64,000 bases of DNA from Gammaproteobacteria bacterium. Its GTDB lineage: Bacteria; Pseudomonadota; Gammaproteobacteria; GRL18. Every line of letters begins with the position of its first letter. Position 1 is the stretch's first letter. Location: positions 50,345 through 114,344 of the forward strand of contig JALSUJ010000461.1 in the NCBI GenBank assembly GCA_027071355.1, read 5' to 3'. The notes below the pieces were generated by a model. It made no database searches. It was not told where the DNA came from and saw nothing but the letters and a program-made list of their open reading frames with translations. The translations under genes were made by a program, and so were the position numbers. Below are positions 37,959 to 46,332 of the stretch, in pieces.

Positions 37959-38088
37959 TATCTGCTTTTGCTTCACTAGATGATACTAATGAGGAAGTTT
38001 CTTTAAACCTCTTTTTTCTCTGCTCGATTTCTTCCATTGACGCGGATTCAAGCCATCGAATAAAAGATTTAATTGTTTCTTTATCCAT
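37885..38088 (-). CDS. Small helical hypothetical protein
   Basis: 67 residues from ATG 38088 with GGAGGAAA upstream. Strongly helical and charged (IKSFIRWLESASMEEIEQRK, IRLGLRLIDEELIARLE). No family. Preceded by a full leader with pseudoknot and by the two-hairpin module. Confidence 0.6.
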   Translation of the reverse strand: MDKETIKSFIRWLESASMEEIEQRKKRFKETSSLVSSSEAKADIRLGLRLIDEELIARLELKDAHTK

Positions 38089-38113
38089 TTTGTTTCCTCC
38101 AAAATAATTTGAA

Positions 38114-38152
38114 GGAACTCTACCCATCAAGGGTGGAGTTCCCTTGGTGGGT
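38114..38152 (-). promoter_or_regulatory. Leader pseudoknot upstream of 37885-38088 (leader family copy)
   Basis: Stem 38122-38133 with 38141-38152 (11 of 12). Loop segment GGAACTC (minus) pairs perfectly over 7 bp with GAGTTCC (38120-38114) 3' of the stem. TTCC there can also meet GGAA of the ribosome site. Confidence 0.7.
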
Positions 38153-38198
38153 TAAGATGTTGAAAATAATAATATGAATTGAATCTCCAAAGAGACTG

Positions 38199-38300
38199 CC
38201 AGACATTGCACAATTCAGGGTCTGGTCAAGATGCCGGTTTTTGGCCTAGGCAGGCACATTGGGTTAGCCATCAGGCTTTTTCAAAACATATCAGGCTTTG
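38199..38300 (-). ncRNA. Two-hairpin upstream module (copy B)
   Basis: Minus strand: long stem CTTTTTCAAA/TTTTGAAAAAG, hairpin TGCC...GGCA around AGGCCAAAAAC, then 6-bp stem CCAGAC/GTCTGG (38225-38220 with 38204-38199) with loop CCTGAATTGTGCAAT. Confidence 0.65.
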
Positions 38301-38323
38301 AAAAAGCCTCTCCAAAGAGAGGC
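38301..38323 (-). terminator. Rho-independent terminator
   Basis: Minus-strand GCCTCTC-TTTG-GAGAGGC followed by TTTTT, just after the stop at 38333. Nearly identical to the one at 34000-34022. Confidence 0.8.
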
Positions 38324-38332
38324 AGTTGATGA

Positions 38333-38662
38333 TTAAATAAAGCGAACAATGGGAATTTCGACAAATCCACTGTTAGCTATTTTGCCGGTATTTTCTACAA
38401 TGCCGGCTGCTATTAGTGAATCTAAAATACCCTGGTTTTCACTATAGTTTTTAATTGCCGTTTCCTTTTCCTGGAATTGATATCCAGGCAAACAAACGGT
38501 TGCCATACACATTGGTTCACCAGGTTCACAACCTCGCCCCTGATTAAATGCTGTGTCAGCTATTACCAGCTCAATTGCTGTTTGTTTATTAGCGGTATAT
38601 TCCTGAATATGCACATCACATTCATAATTCAGAAATTTAACCTTCTGGACCAATTTATTCAT
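38333..38662 (-). CDS. Hypothetical protein
   Basis: 109 residues from ATG 38662. Contains VIADTAFNQGRGCEPGEPMC and VCLPGYQFQEKETAIKNYSE, with an Ile/Val-rich end. No family recognised. Ends 10 bp before a terminator; preceded by a leader-family hairpin. Confidence 0.55.
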   Translation of the reverse strand: MNKLVQKVKFLNYECDVHIQEYTANKQTAIELVIADTAFNQGRGCEPGEPMCMATVCLPGYQFQEKETAIKNYSENQGILDSLIAAGIVENTGKIANSGFVEIPIVRFI

Positions 38663-38690
38663 AAGATTTATCCTGTGTTTAAAATAGCCA

Positions 38691-38727
38691 GAGTTCCACC
38701 CGCCAGGGTTGGATCCCCCGGCTGGGT
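38691..38727 (-). promoter_or_regulatory. Leader hairpin upstream of 38333-38662 (leader family copy)
   Basis: Stem 38698-38708 with 38716-38727 (bulged; ACCC/GGGT, GCC/GGC, GGG/CCC). Loop GGATCC partly pairs with GGAACTC 3' of it; this copy is one of the weaker ones. Confidence 0.45.
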
Positions 38728-38743
38728 TGATTAATAGGACACG

Positions 38744-38947
38744 TTACACCTGATGTCCTTCAATGGTTGAATAGAGAATATTGTTATCAGAAATACCAGC
38801 ATGGAAAGTCTCCAGGCCATTATCATCCGAAACAAAATACTCCATATCATATTCACCGATATCATAAACAACATAATATTCACGGCCTGTTCGGTCACTC
38901 ATGTTATGTGCTTTATCGATTGCGGAAGCAAGATCTGTACGACTCAT
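38744..38947 (-). CDS. Small hypothetical protein
   Basis: 67 residues from ATG 38947, with AGGAG upstream. Acidic and Tyr-rich (TGREYYVVYDIGEYDMEYFV). In the uninterrupted element it followed the gene at 40681 closely; the second IS now separates them. No family recognised. Confidence 0.55.
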   Translation of the reverse strand: MSRTDLASAIDKAHNMSDRTGREYYVVYDIGEYDMEYFVSDDNGLETFHAGISDNNILYSTIEGHQV

Positions 38948-39086
38948 GAAATTAATCTCCTATTTCATAATGGACGATGAATCTGCTGTGTGCAGATCAT
39001 CCTGCCTTCACTTCCTTTAATACCCGAGACCGCATATGAATCGCCCCGGGTTTGCCGGAGACTCTATTTCTTGAGAGGATAGAGTA

Positions 39087-40306
<1,220 letters not shown>

Positions 40307-40342
40307 CTCAAGTAAACAAGTCTCCGGCAAACCCGGGGCGAT

Positions 40343-40681
40343 TCAATATTGAGGTAAGGAAACTTGATGAGCCTGGTAATCATGAATCGGCCATCGATAT
40401 TTCTGTGACAGTTCACAGGCATAATCTTTAGCCAGCCCATAACTGCCGAAATCACCAATGCACAACACTTGAATACACCCGTTGACCTGGTTTGGCCTGT
40501 AGCGTGCATAGACAGAAAAGAACTGCGGGTTCTCATCATCCACTTCGCAACAGGTTCCCATCTCATCATCGGGTTCATGTTGATCACGAACACCATGTAT
40601 TTCCAGACCATGGTATATGTGCGATTGTTTACCAATCAGTGAATCAGCATATCGATGATTCATTTCCTTATATTTATCCAT
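40343..40681 (-). pseudogene. Hypothetical protein truncated by IS copy 2
   Basis: 112 residues remain (YADSLIGKQSHIYHGLEIHG, CCEVDDENPQFFSVYARYRP). Its present stop TGA is formed by the IS end. Rejoining across the IS restores about 22 more residues (AVSGIKGSEGRMICTQQIHR...) ending just before the gene at 38947. It starts 3 bp after the stop of its upstream neighbour, so it is translationally coupled. Function unknown; the truncated form may still be made. Confidence 0.65.
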
Positions 40682-40684
40682 GGT

Positions 40685-41110
40685 TTAGTCCTCATTTGGC
40701 ATCATAATGGTAATAACCGGCTCGCCCTGATCACCAGGGCCAATATGCAATTTCAATTTAACCAGCTTTGCTCGTGTTCCACGACCTCCTCGTGGCACAC
40801 GATATAACTGATACAGAATTTGCGAGCTATTGGGGTTCGTTCTGGCTGCCATTGATGCCATAAAAAGCACATCCCATAAGCGTCCATCCTGATCCTGATG
40901 GGTTTGACGTTTGCTGTCATCGTCATCCCATTCAACACAGTCATCCCACACGGCACGAGTCAACGCGGTATTGACTTTTAAACCGGCTTCACGCGCCATT
41001 TCTGACACATCAACCAGGTAGCCATCCTCAAGTGCTTGTGCGCGAGTGTAGGAATATATGACATCACCGAAGGGTGAGTCGTGTTCAACAGAATTTACTT
41101 GCATAGACAT
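40685..41110 (-). CDS. Hypothetical protein
   Basis: 141 residues from ATG 41110 (GGAG site 7 nt upstream). Contains ALTRAVWDDCVEWDDDDSKR, RLWDVLFMASMAARTNPNSS and VPRGGRGTRAKLVKLKLHIG, reminiscent of a DUF often found in these elements in which the last lines form a beta sheet. I do not recognise the family with certainty. First gene of a three-gene run, preceded by a clear leader. Confidence 0.6.
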   Translation of the reverse strand: MSMQVNSVEHDSPFGDVIYSYTRAQALEDGYLVDVSEMAREAGLKVNTALTRAVWDDCVEWDDDDSKRQTHQDQDGRLWDVLFMASMAARTNPNSSQILYQLYRVPRGGRGTRAKLVKLKLHIGPGDQGEPVITIMMPNED

Positions 41111-41178
41111 TGTGTGTCTCCATATTGATTAAAAAAATGGACACACCACCCCAACAGGGAAGTGCGCCCTGTTGGGTT
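41108..41178 (-). promoter_or_regulatory. Leader pseudoknot upstream of 40685-41110 (leader family copy)
   Basis: Stem 41148-41159 with 41167-41178. Loop GCGCAC pairs with GTGTGT 3' of the stem (two G-U). That same segment, GTGTGTC (41146-41140), pairs perfectly over 7 bp with GACACAC (41118-41112) between the ribosome site and the ATG. Confidence 0.75.
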
Positions 41179-41194
41179 AATTACTAAAAGAACA

Positions 41195-41776
41195 TTATGC
41201 GTTTTCAGGCAATTGAAGCTGCTGGTTATGGATCATCTCCGTCACTACTGCTTCTATATCGTCACCTAAATGCACATAAAATCCACTCATACCAAATCCG
41301 TTTTCCAGAAACTTGATCCATTGCTTTTCAAAGCACCTAGCGAGAAAGACTTCACGCCAGTGATCAAGCAAAGGCAATGGACAGACTGTTTTAACCAGTG
41401 GCCATAAATCCGGTCTGCCATCATCCTGGTGATACAATATCAAGCCTCGGTGATTAGTCAGATCCGCTTTAGTCGCCAACCGGTCATAAATCCACATCTG
41501 GGTCAGTACACCAAAAATGGTGTTGCCTGTCTTGAAGGTATTTTTCTCAAGATCATCGACATTGGGTACCGTCACAAAGTGACGTTCTCCATTATGTCCC
41601 AGTATGTGAAAGTCACGAATTCCGTTATCGGATTTTGGTAATTGCAATCGAGCGATCAGTTCCTGCAAAGCCGTATCACGGCCCCATAATGACAGAAAAA
41701 CCAGCCGATTCGATTCATCAGTAAGGAAGGCATCGATGTACACACCATCGATAGCCGAGATTTTAAAAAGCGACAT
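41195..41776 (-). CDS. Hypothetical protein
   Basis: 193 residues from ATG 41776 with AAGGAGG upstream. Soluble alpha/beta: LFKISAIDGVYIDAFLTDES, FLSLWGRDTALQELIARLQL, a KTGNTIFGVLTQ segment and WREVFLARCFEKQWIKFLEN. I do not recognise a family. Confidence 0.6.
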   Translation of the reverse strand: MSLFKISAIDGVYIDAFLTDESNRLVFLSLWGRDTALQELIARLQLPKSDNGIRDFHILGHNGERHFVTVPNVDDLEKNTFKTGNTIFGVLTQMWIYDRLATKADLTNHRGLILYHQDDGRPDLWPLVKTVCPLPLLDHWREVFLARCFEKQWIKFLENGFGMSGFYVHLGDDIEAVVTEMIHNQQLQLPENA

Positions 41777-41816
41777 AAAGCCTCCTTTTGTCGTGGTAAT
41801 AAATGTTATTACACAC

Positions 41817-41852
41817 AGGAGTTACACCCACAGGTGAAACACCTGCGGGTGT
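41817..41852 (-). promoter_or_regulatory. Leader hairpin upstream of 41195-41776 (leader family copy)
   Basis: Near-perfect 13-bp stem (41824-41836 with 41840-41852). AGGTGTT of the stem/loop can pair with AACTCCT 3' of it (6 of 7), and CTCCT there is complementary to AGGAG of the ribosome site. Confidence 0.6.
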
Positions 41853-41860
41853 AATGACGC

Positions 41861-42097
41861 TCAAGAAATCAACACGCCAACGAGAAGAATAAAAGCATAG
41901 TACAAGAAGACAACACTCCAAAATAAAGTATTGAGTTCTTTTTTTATTTTTTGCTTACGATCTTCTAGTCGTGTCAATAAAGATTGAATGGTAAAACGCT
42001 CTTTCAAACGCTTTTTCGCATCCTCTTTCAACTTCTGCATATGCTCTGCATGGGTTGAAATGATATAAGCCGTACTGGAATAGTAGGTTCGTTGCAT
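41861..42097 (-). CDS. Small protein with C-terminal membrane helix
   Basis: 78 residues from ATG 42097. Charged helical N-terminal part (KLKEDAKKRLKERFTIQSLL, RLEDRKQKIKKEL) and one terminal membrane helix (FWSVVFLYYAFILLVGVLIS): a tail-anchored layout. Function unknown. Confidence 0.6.
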   Translation of the reverse strand: MQRTYYSSTAYIISTHAEHMQKLKEDAKKRLKERFTIQSLLTRLEDRKQKIKKELNTLFWSVVFLYYAFILLVGVLIS

Positions 42098-42101
42098 GAT
42101 T

Positions 42102-42169
42102 GATGTCTCCATCTGGAATGCACCATAGAAGACACCGACCCTGGGGGATAGGTATCCCCCGGTGCGGGT
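42102..42169 (-). promoter_or_regulatory. Leader pseudoknot upstream of 41861-42097 (leader family copy)
   Basis: Stem GGGGGATA/TATCCCCC plus ACCC/GGGT (42138-42169). Loop GATACC pairs with GGTGTC 3' of the stem (6 bp, one G-U). GTGTCTTC there pairs with GGAGACAT of the ribosome site (8 bp, two G-U). Confidence 0.7.
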
Positions 42170-42202
42170 TGAGAAAAATGGATTGGGACTCAAATGAATC
42201 CG

Positions 42203-42359
42203 ACTGGCATTACACAATCCAGGGCCAGTTCTAAACACCTGAAAACGTCAGGTAGCGTATAGAACTTTTAGTCTACACAAAATAAACACCATTTTAAAGA
42301 GGCTTATCGAGTACATTGATACTGGATAAGCCCCCTCTGCATGGCAAAGGGGGTGCTGG
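42203..42359 (-). ncRNA. Two-hairpin upstream module (copy F) with terminator-like stems
   Basis: 6-bp stem ACTGGC/GCCAGT (42208-42203, 42229-42224) with loop CCTGGATTGTGTAAT, preceded on the minus strand by hairpin ACCTGA/TCAGGT. Farther upstream are GGCTTATC/GATAAGCC and a C5/G5 stem after the methylase gene. Confidence 0.55.
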
Positions 42360-43451
42360 TTATTGAATGATCAAGCAATGCCCATAAGTAGGACTGCCTT
42401 TCGTAAAATCAATGGCTCGAATGGTCGGTACAAACCGATCTGTGTGGATCCGTTTAACTGCAACAACCTCATTTCTGCTATTGGTCTCAACTTCTTCGGT
42501 CACTTTTTTGGTTTTGAAGGTATTACCTTTAATCACATAGGTTCGACCATCATCGGATTTAATCACACCAAAAATTTGACCCGCTGCCAGAGCTAATGCC
42601 AGGTGCCACTCGGATAGTTTGCGTAGCGGCGGCCTGTGGGTAGTTTCCTGATAACGGAACACCAGACCCAGGTGATCCCAAAGGGAAGGCTGGTGTTCCA
42701 GCACGTCCTGGAGTTGCCGTTGATCAATACTCACTGAATGAAACTTAAATTCATTCCGGGTATTCGTCGCGGGTACAACATAAGGTTCATCCATCCACTG
42801 CTCAGGCAGAACCTCGGCCTCGATCTTACCCGAGCCAATGGCTATTAGTCTGTCACGTACTGCTACATCCGTGTCCGTTACGCGCCGCTTAACACCAAAT
42901 ACCACCAGTTGCTTAAATTGCTGCTCAGGTGCCATAAAAGCTTTTACCTGGCTAAAATGACGCGCAATCCAGGTACTGTATTCCTTATCCAAAGCGTAAT
43001 AGGGAATAATCAGAACCATGATGCCGCCAAACTGCAACCAGCTATTGGACATGCGGAAAAAGATCTTCTCCAGACGATCTCGCTTGGAATTAAAATCCGT
43101 TTTATCCTTTACAGTATCCCCATAAGGCGGATTTAATACCAACAAACCAAAGCTCCTTGCACTCACAACGCAATCATGAATATCACTGTGGATACAGTGT
43201 GTCAGTAATTGCTTGCCGTGCCAGGCGCGTTCTTCGTTGTACTCAATGCCATAACTGACAGCCTGATCCCCCAGGTGATGTTGAGTCTCAGCGAGAATGA
43301 CACCTTCACCACAACAGGGATCGATAATCCTCATCTGTCCTGATTCACTTGGTGACAACGCATTTAAGATACGCTGCGTGGTTTCCGTATCGGTCGGGTA
43401 ATAACCATTCTTGGCATAGTTTCGAGCCAGCCGTTGGAACATTAATGCCAT
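42360..43451 (-). CDS. DUF6094-type SAM-dependent DNA methyltransferase-like protein
   Basis: 363 residues from ATG 43451 (GAGGAG upstream). RIIDPCCGEG near residue 40 is the SAM-binding motif I, GIEYNEERA follows, and LVLNPPYGD near 107 is the N6-adenine methylase motif IV (NPPY). IIPYYAL and the C-terminal LALALAAGQIFGVI are typical of DUF6094 proteins on conjugative elements. It could protect the element's DNA in new hosts. An attenuator-like hairpin sits directly before its ribosome site. Confidence 0.8.
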   Translation of the reverse strand: MALMFQRLARNYAKNGYYPTDTETTQRILNALSPSESGQMRIIDPCCGEGVILAETQHHLGDQAVSYGIEYNEERAWHGKQLLTHCIHSDIHDCVVSARSFGLLVLNPPYGDTVKDKTDFNSKRDRLEKIFFRMSNSWLQFGGIMVLIIPYYALDKEYSTWIARHFSQVKAFMAPEQQFKQLVVFGVKRRVTDTDVAVRDRLIAIGSGKIEAEVLPEQWMDEPYVVPATNTRNEFKFHSVSIDQRQLQDVLEHQPSLWDHLGLVFRYQETTHRPPLRKLSEWHLALALAAGQIFGVIKSDDGRTYVIKGNTFKTKKVTEEVETNSRNEVVAVKRIHTDRFVPTIRAIDFTKGSPTYGHCLIIQ

Positions 43452-43463
43452 ATTAATCTCCTC

Positions 43464-43503
43464 AAATAAAAAGCGACACAATCTGCAATTGAGATTGTGT
43501 CGC
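43464..43503 (-). terminator. Terminator-like hairpin (attenuator?) directly upstream of the methyltransferase
   Basis: Perfect 12-bp stem GCGACACAATCT/AGATTGTGTCGC (43503-43492 with 43484-43473), then TTTTTATTT on the minus strand, then GAGGAG and the ATG. As an intrinsic terminator 10 nt before the ribosome site, it either ends the upstream transcript or attenuates this gene. Confidence 0.7.
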
Positions 43504-43526
43504 CGGGGTTGATATTAGAAAAACAT

Positions 43527-43793
43527 TCAATCCAGCCTGTAACCTGGCAGACTGCGTATGAAAGTATTTTCCTGATGCAGTTCATGGAAGTTAACCGAAT
43601 AGCCCTGTTTTTTTAGCGCACTGATCAATAAATCAGCATCGCAGTCTTCCTCAAGGTAAACGGTATCTTCCTTTTGATAGCTATACGCGCTAATCTTTTC
43701 GGCGATACCTAAAGATTTAACGAGTGTTAAAGGTGCCTCCACCCATCCATGACCAGGGTCTGAGTGAAAGGTTAATGTGATATGAGTAACCAT
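43527..43793 (-). CDS. Small hypothetical protein
   Basis: 88 residues from ATG 43793 (GGAG upstream). THITLTFHSDPGHGWVEAPL, then LGIAEKISAYSYQKEDTVYL, an acidic EEDCDAD and LISALKKQGYSVNFHE. The pattern resembles the small DUFs of conjugative elements with a strand-helix-strand 'HGW' start. Not identified. Confidence 0.6.
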   Translation of the reverse strand: MVTHITLTFHSDPGHGWVEAPLTLVKSLGIAEKISAYSYQKEDTVYLEEDCDADLLISALKKQGYSVNFHELHQENTFIRSLPGYRLD

Positions 43794-43796
43794 ACT

Positions 43797-43855
43797 GGTT
43801 TCTCCAAAAAATGCCGGAAAAACCACCCAGGCCGGATGGATTTCACCCGGCGGGT
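43797..43855 (-). promoter_or_regulatory. Leader pseudoknot upstream of 43527-43793 (leader family copy)
   Basis: Stem ACCC-GCCGG/CCGGC-CT-GGGT (43825-43835, 43847-43855). Loop GAAATCC pairs with GGTTTTTC 3' of it (bulged). GGTTTTTCC (43824-43816) also pairs over 9 bp, one G-U, with the ribosome site GGAGAAACC (43805-43797). Confidence 0.7.
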
Positions 43856-43888
43856 TAATAAAATGATTAAAAAAGCAAATAGAAAGCG

Positions 43889-44095
43889 TTATTTTTCTAT
43901 GCTATCTATACCTACACCTACCTCCCATGACCATCTCGAAACTTCATCCAACTCCTTCCAGGACTTACGAGGTGTGCCATCGTGATACAAGGGTTTACTT
44001 TTCAGATCCTCCTCATATTCAAGCTGGCCAGGTGATTTGACTTGCAACTCATGAGACTTCTCATCTGAAGTCAATATCGATTGTTGTTGTCTCAT
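43889..44095 (-). CDS. Small hypothetical protein
   Basis: 68 residues from ATG 44095 (AGGAGG upstream). Polar: RQQQSILTSDEKSHELQVKS, then YHDGTPRKSWKELDEVSRWS. No membrane helix or family recognised. Confidence 0.55.
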   Translation of the reverse strand: MRQQQSILTSDEKSHELQVKSPGQLEYEEDLKSKPLYHDGTPRKSWKELDEVSRWSWEVGVGIDSIEK

Positions 44096-44097
44096 AT

Positions 44098-44158
44098 ATC
44101 CTCCTGATAATGATTGAGAGGACAATTCACCCACAAGGGAGTGAACGCCCTTATGGGT
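44098..44158 (-). promoter_or_regulatory. Leader pseudoknot upstream of 43889-44095 (leader family copy)
   Basis: Stem 44129-44139 with 44148-44158 (11 bp, one G-U). Loop TTCAC pairs with GTGAA at the 3' edge of the stem. TGTCCTC (44123-44117) is complementary to the AGGAGGA ribosome site. Confidence 0.65.
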
Positions 44159-44192
44159 TAAAATATGGACTAATAGAATTAGCCCGGTTTGA

Positions 44193-44702
44193 TTAAAACA
44201 ATCCTTTTTCTACCATCGAAACAACACCTTCCTTGCCAACGACAATATGATCCAGAACACGAATATCAACCAGACCCAATGCATCTTTAAGACATTTGGT
44301 GGTTGCAGCATCCGCGCTGCTTGGTTCACAAACACCTGAAGGATGGTTGTGAGCAAAAATAATTGCAACTGCATTGAGTTTCAATGCACGTTTAACCACT
44401 TCACGCACATATATTGCAGCTCCATCGATGGTGCCATTGAACAATACTTCATGTTTAATCAAGCGATGTCTTTGATCTAAAAACATTGCTGAAAAAACCT
44501 CATGCTCATAGTCCATATACTTCAGTTGTAAAAAGTCCATCGTTTCCTCTGGATTATTAATTAAAATCCCAGGTACAAATTCCTTTTCTAAAACGACCTT
44601 TGCTAAACCTACAAGCGTCTTTCGTTCATGCGTATTGAGACAATCAATATTCACATCTGAAAAACAGTTTGCAGGTATAAACGGCAAGATATTTTGTTCC
44701 AT
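44193..44702 (-). CDS. RadC-family JAB/MPN-domain protein
   Basis: 169 residues from ATG 44702. The catalytic-type motif is IIFAHNHPSGVCEPSSAD, preceded by HRLIKHEVLFNGTIDGAAIY and followed by IRVLDHIVVGKEGV, so the metal-binding JAB core (His, His, Asp) is intact. It lacks the N-terminal HhH region of chromosomal RadC, as do most mobile-element copies. Role unknown despite the repair-linked name. Confidence 0.9.
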   Translation of the reverse strand: MEQNILPFIPANCFSDVNIDCLNTHERKTLVGLAKVVLEKEFVPGILINNPEETMDFLQLKYMDYEHEVFSAMFLDQRHRLIKHEVLFNGTIDGAAIYVREVVKRALKLNAVAIIFAHNHPSGVCEPSSADAATTKCLKDALGLVDIRVLDHIVVGKEGVVSMVEKGLF

Positions 44703-44730
44703 TTCAAATCTCCTGATTTGGTTAAATGAA

Positions 44731-44770
44731 AGGAACATTCGACCACAAGGGATCAAACGTCCCTTGTGGG
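44731..44770 (-). promoter_or_regulatory. Leader pseudoknot upstream of radC-like gene (leader family copy)
   Basis: Stem CCACAAGGGA/TCCCTTGTGG (10 bp, perfect). The whole 7-nt loop CGTTTGA pairs with TCGAATG immediately 3' (7 bp, two G-U). Confidence 0.7.
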
Positions 44771-44786
44771 GTTAACAGGTTATGGT

Positions 44787-45323
44787 TTAATGATTTTTAA
44801 TCCAGACCTGCTGTTTAGGATTGTATTTGTAGCCAACCGACTTCAAATACGTTGTCTGCTGACGCAGGGTTGAACGACCCACAGTTGGATCGAGTTTAAT
44901 CTCATCACTTAATGGCCAGGCTCCAAACAACTTTTTAAGTTCTTTGTCATTGTCATTAAGTTCAGACCTGTCAGAAATAGGCTGGGCTTTACGTTTGGCT
45001 TTTGGTTTTGAGATTTCCTCTTCTTCCAATGGATCAGGGATAGCTTCAGGAATCTCTTCCGTTACACCTTCCGCTGCATCATAAAGATTCACGCCTTCCA
45101 GATACGCGATGGGTTCAATGATTTTTCCAACACCAAAATCGCGGGTTCGTAACTCGGTTTTCTTGAGTATAAATTCCCCTTGATAAGTGCCAGCCTCATA
45201 TTCATCAAGCCCCTCATATCGCACCACATAATCACCCAGTTGTGAAAATAGATTTGCGACATTGAAATTGCCATATTTGCCTCTGATGGTATTAACCACC
45301 ATACGACCAACGACTGTGACCAT
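44787..45323 (-). CDS. DUF3275 family protein
   Basis: 178 residues from ATG 45323 (GGGAGG upstream). VTVVGRMVVNTIRGKYGNFN, then LGDYVVRYEGLDEYEAGTYQ, GEFILKKTELRTR and AYLEGVNLYD follow the DUF3275 pattern. A Pro/Glu/Lys-rich linker leads to a C-terminal LKSVGYKYNPKQQVWIKNH, a short Trp motif also seen at the end of the DUF3577 protein in this window. This ICE backbone gene has unknown function. Confidence 0.8.
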   Translation of the reverse strand: MVTVVGRMVVNTIRGKYGNFNVANLFSQLGDYVVRYEGLDEYEAGTYQGEFILKKTELRTRDFGVGKIIEPIAYLEGVNLYDAAEGVTEEIPEAIPDPLEEEEISKPKAKRKAQPISDRSELNDNDKELKKLFGAWPLSDEIKLDPTVGRSTLRQQTTYLKSVGYKYNPKQQVWIKNH

Positions 45324-45356
45324 ATTTGCCTCCCATGATCGATGATAAACGTCATG

Positions 45357-45391
45357 AAAGCTCACCCGAATGGGAAAGCTCCCACTCGGGT
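45357..45391 (-). promoter_or_regulatory. Leader pseudoknot upstream of the DUF3275 gene (leader family copy)
   Basis: Stem 45364-45375 with 45380-45391 (12 bp, one G-U). Loop AGCTT pairs with GAGCT directly 3' of the stem (5 bp, one G-U). Confidence 0.65.
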
Positions 45392-45420
45392 TAAAAAATG
45401 GATTGAGATCTTACGATCCG

Positions 45421-45560
45421 GTGAACATCTAACAATCCAGGGTTCACGCCAGGTTGTCACTGAATGCAGTGACCACATGACATCGGCAAATAAATGAATT
45501 ATTTCTCAAAAAAGTCTATATAAAACGGCTTTGAGAAACCCTCTCATTCGAGAGGATTCT
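45421..45560 (-). ncRNA. Two-hairpin upstream module (copy G) with terminator
   Basis: Minus strand: CCTCTC-GAAT-GAGAGG then TTTCTCAAA, which also pairs with TTTGAGAAA; hairpin GTCACTG/CAGTGAC; then stem GTGAAC/GTTCAC (45421-45426, 45442-45447) with loop CCTGGATTGTTAGAT. Confidence 0.6.
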
Positions 45561-45567
45561 TATCAAA

Positions 45568-45813
45568 CTAATCCTGTTTATTTCTCAGTTTTTTAAGATC
45601 GCTTTCCGATAAAAAAACAGTTTTTGATTCCTGATTAATGAGGTATTTAATGTTACCTTTTTGTGGGCCTCGCTTATAAAAAGTTGTTGCACATCCTTTT
45701 ATCTTTAGGCCACTATCTAAACTCTCCCAATAATAAGGCTTCCAGGAAGGTATATTGCCTGCCAACTCTATTGCAAGATTATTGATACTATCGACAAACG
45801 ATTGATCAAACAT
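45568..45813 (-). CDS. Small hypothetical protein
   Basis: 81 residues from ATG 45813 (AAGGA upstream). FDQSFVDSINNLAIELAGNI, GLKIKGCATTFYKRGPQKGN and VFLSESDLKKLRNKQD. The middle suggests a small beta domain. A hairpin GGCAGAACA/TGTTCTGCC lies upstream at 45858-45878. Family not recognised. Confidence 0.55.
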   Translation of the reverse strand: MFDQSFVDSINNLAIELAGNIPSWKPYYWESLDSGLKIKGCATTFYKRGPQKGNIKYLINQESKTVFLSESDLKKLRNKQD

Positions 45814-45915
45814 AATGATTTTCCTTAAAGTAGATTAAAGAGAAGGCATTACACTCAGGCAGAACATAATGTTCTGCCCAAGGTAATACGGTTTACGTCA
45901 GAACTTATTGGTTCA

Positions 45916-46155
45916 CTAGGCAACCAGTGCCCAATGCTCCTTCGTTAAAGGAGTATGATTTTCTGGTGTAAACAGGATGCGCTTCACATCTTTATAAAGC
46001 ACTTCAATAGATCTATCATTCTTTTCCTGTTCCTTAACGGAAGAGGGTAGTTGTGACAGAAAAGCATCAATCAGATCATTATGGCCATTAAATGAACCAT
46101 TCTTGAAACTGATGTTAGCGGCGATAGTAGTAGCTGTAGGGATAGGTGTTTGCAT
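45916..46155 (-). CDS. Small hypothetical protein
   Basis: 79 residues from ATG 46155 (GGAG upstream). Polar N-terminus, FNGHNDLIDAFLSQLPSSVK and SIEVLYKDVKRILFTPENHT, with HWALVA at the end. No family recognised. It has the most elaborate leader of the window. Confidence 0.55.
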   Translation of the reverse strand: MQTPIPTATTIAANISFKNGSFNGHNDLIDAFLSQLPSSVKEQEKNDRSIEVLYKDVKRILFTPENHTPLTKEHWALVA

Positions 46156-46161
46156 AAGGAT

Positions 46162-46304
46162 ATCTCCATTGTTGAATGGCCTGACAGAGGCTCACTCAAT
46201 AACCCCAAACGGAGATCATTGAGTGAGCCTCCGCCGGGCCGGATATACCCAAAAATGAAAAACACCAATCCCCCATCCAGGAAATCAGTGTTTCCCAGCT
46301 GGGC
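46162..46304 (-). promoter_or_regulatory. Double leader upstream of 45916-46155
   Basis: First, a leader pseudoknot: loop AAACACTGA (46293-46285) pairs over 9 bp (two G-U) with TTGGTGTTT (46268-46260). Second, hairpin GGCTCACTCAAT/ATTGAGTGAGCC (46189-46200, 46218-46229), whose loop ATCTCC is complementary to the ribosome site GGAGAT. Confidence 0.7.
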
Positions 46305-46332
46305 GTTATGAATCACGTCTGTTAGCAGACGG

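Noticed and set aside
34031..38330. Treating the near-identical terminators at 34000 and 38301 as an insertion sequence
   Set aside because: No transposase and no target duplication; similarity extends through the leader modules in a way that fits repeated regulatory units.
42203..42330. Possible integron attC-like sites among the hairpins of 33-50 kb
   Set aside because: No GTTRRRY/RYYYAAC core pairs, genes are not simple cassettes, and the conserved part is the loop rather than core sites.
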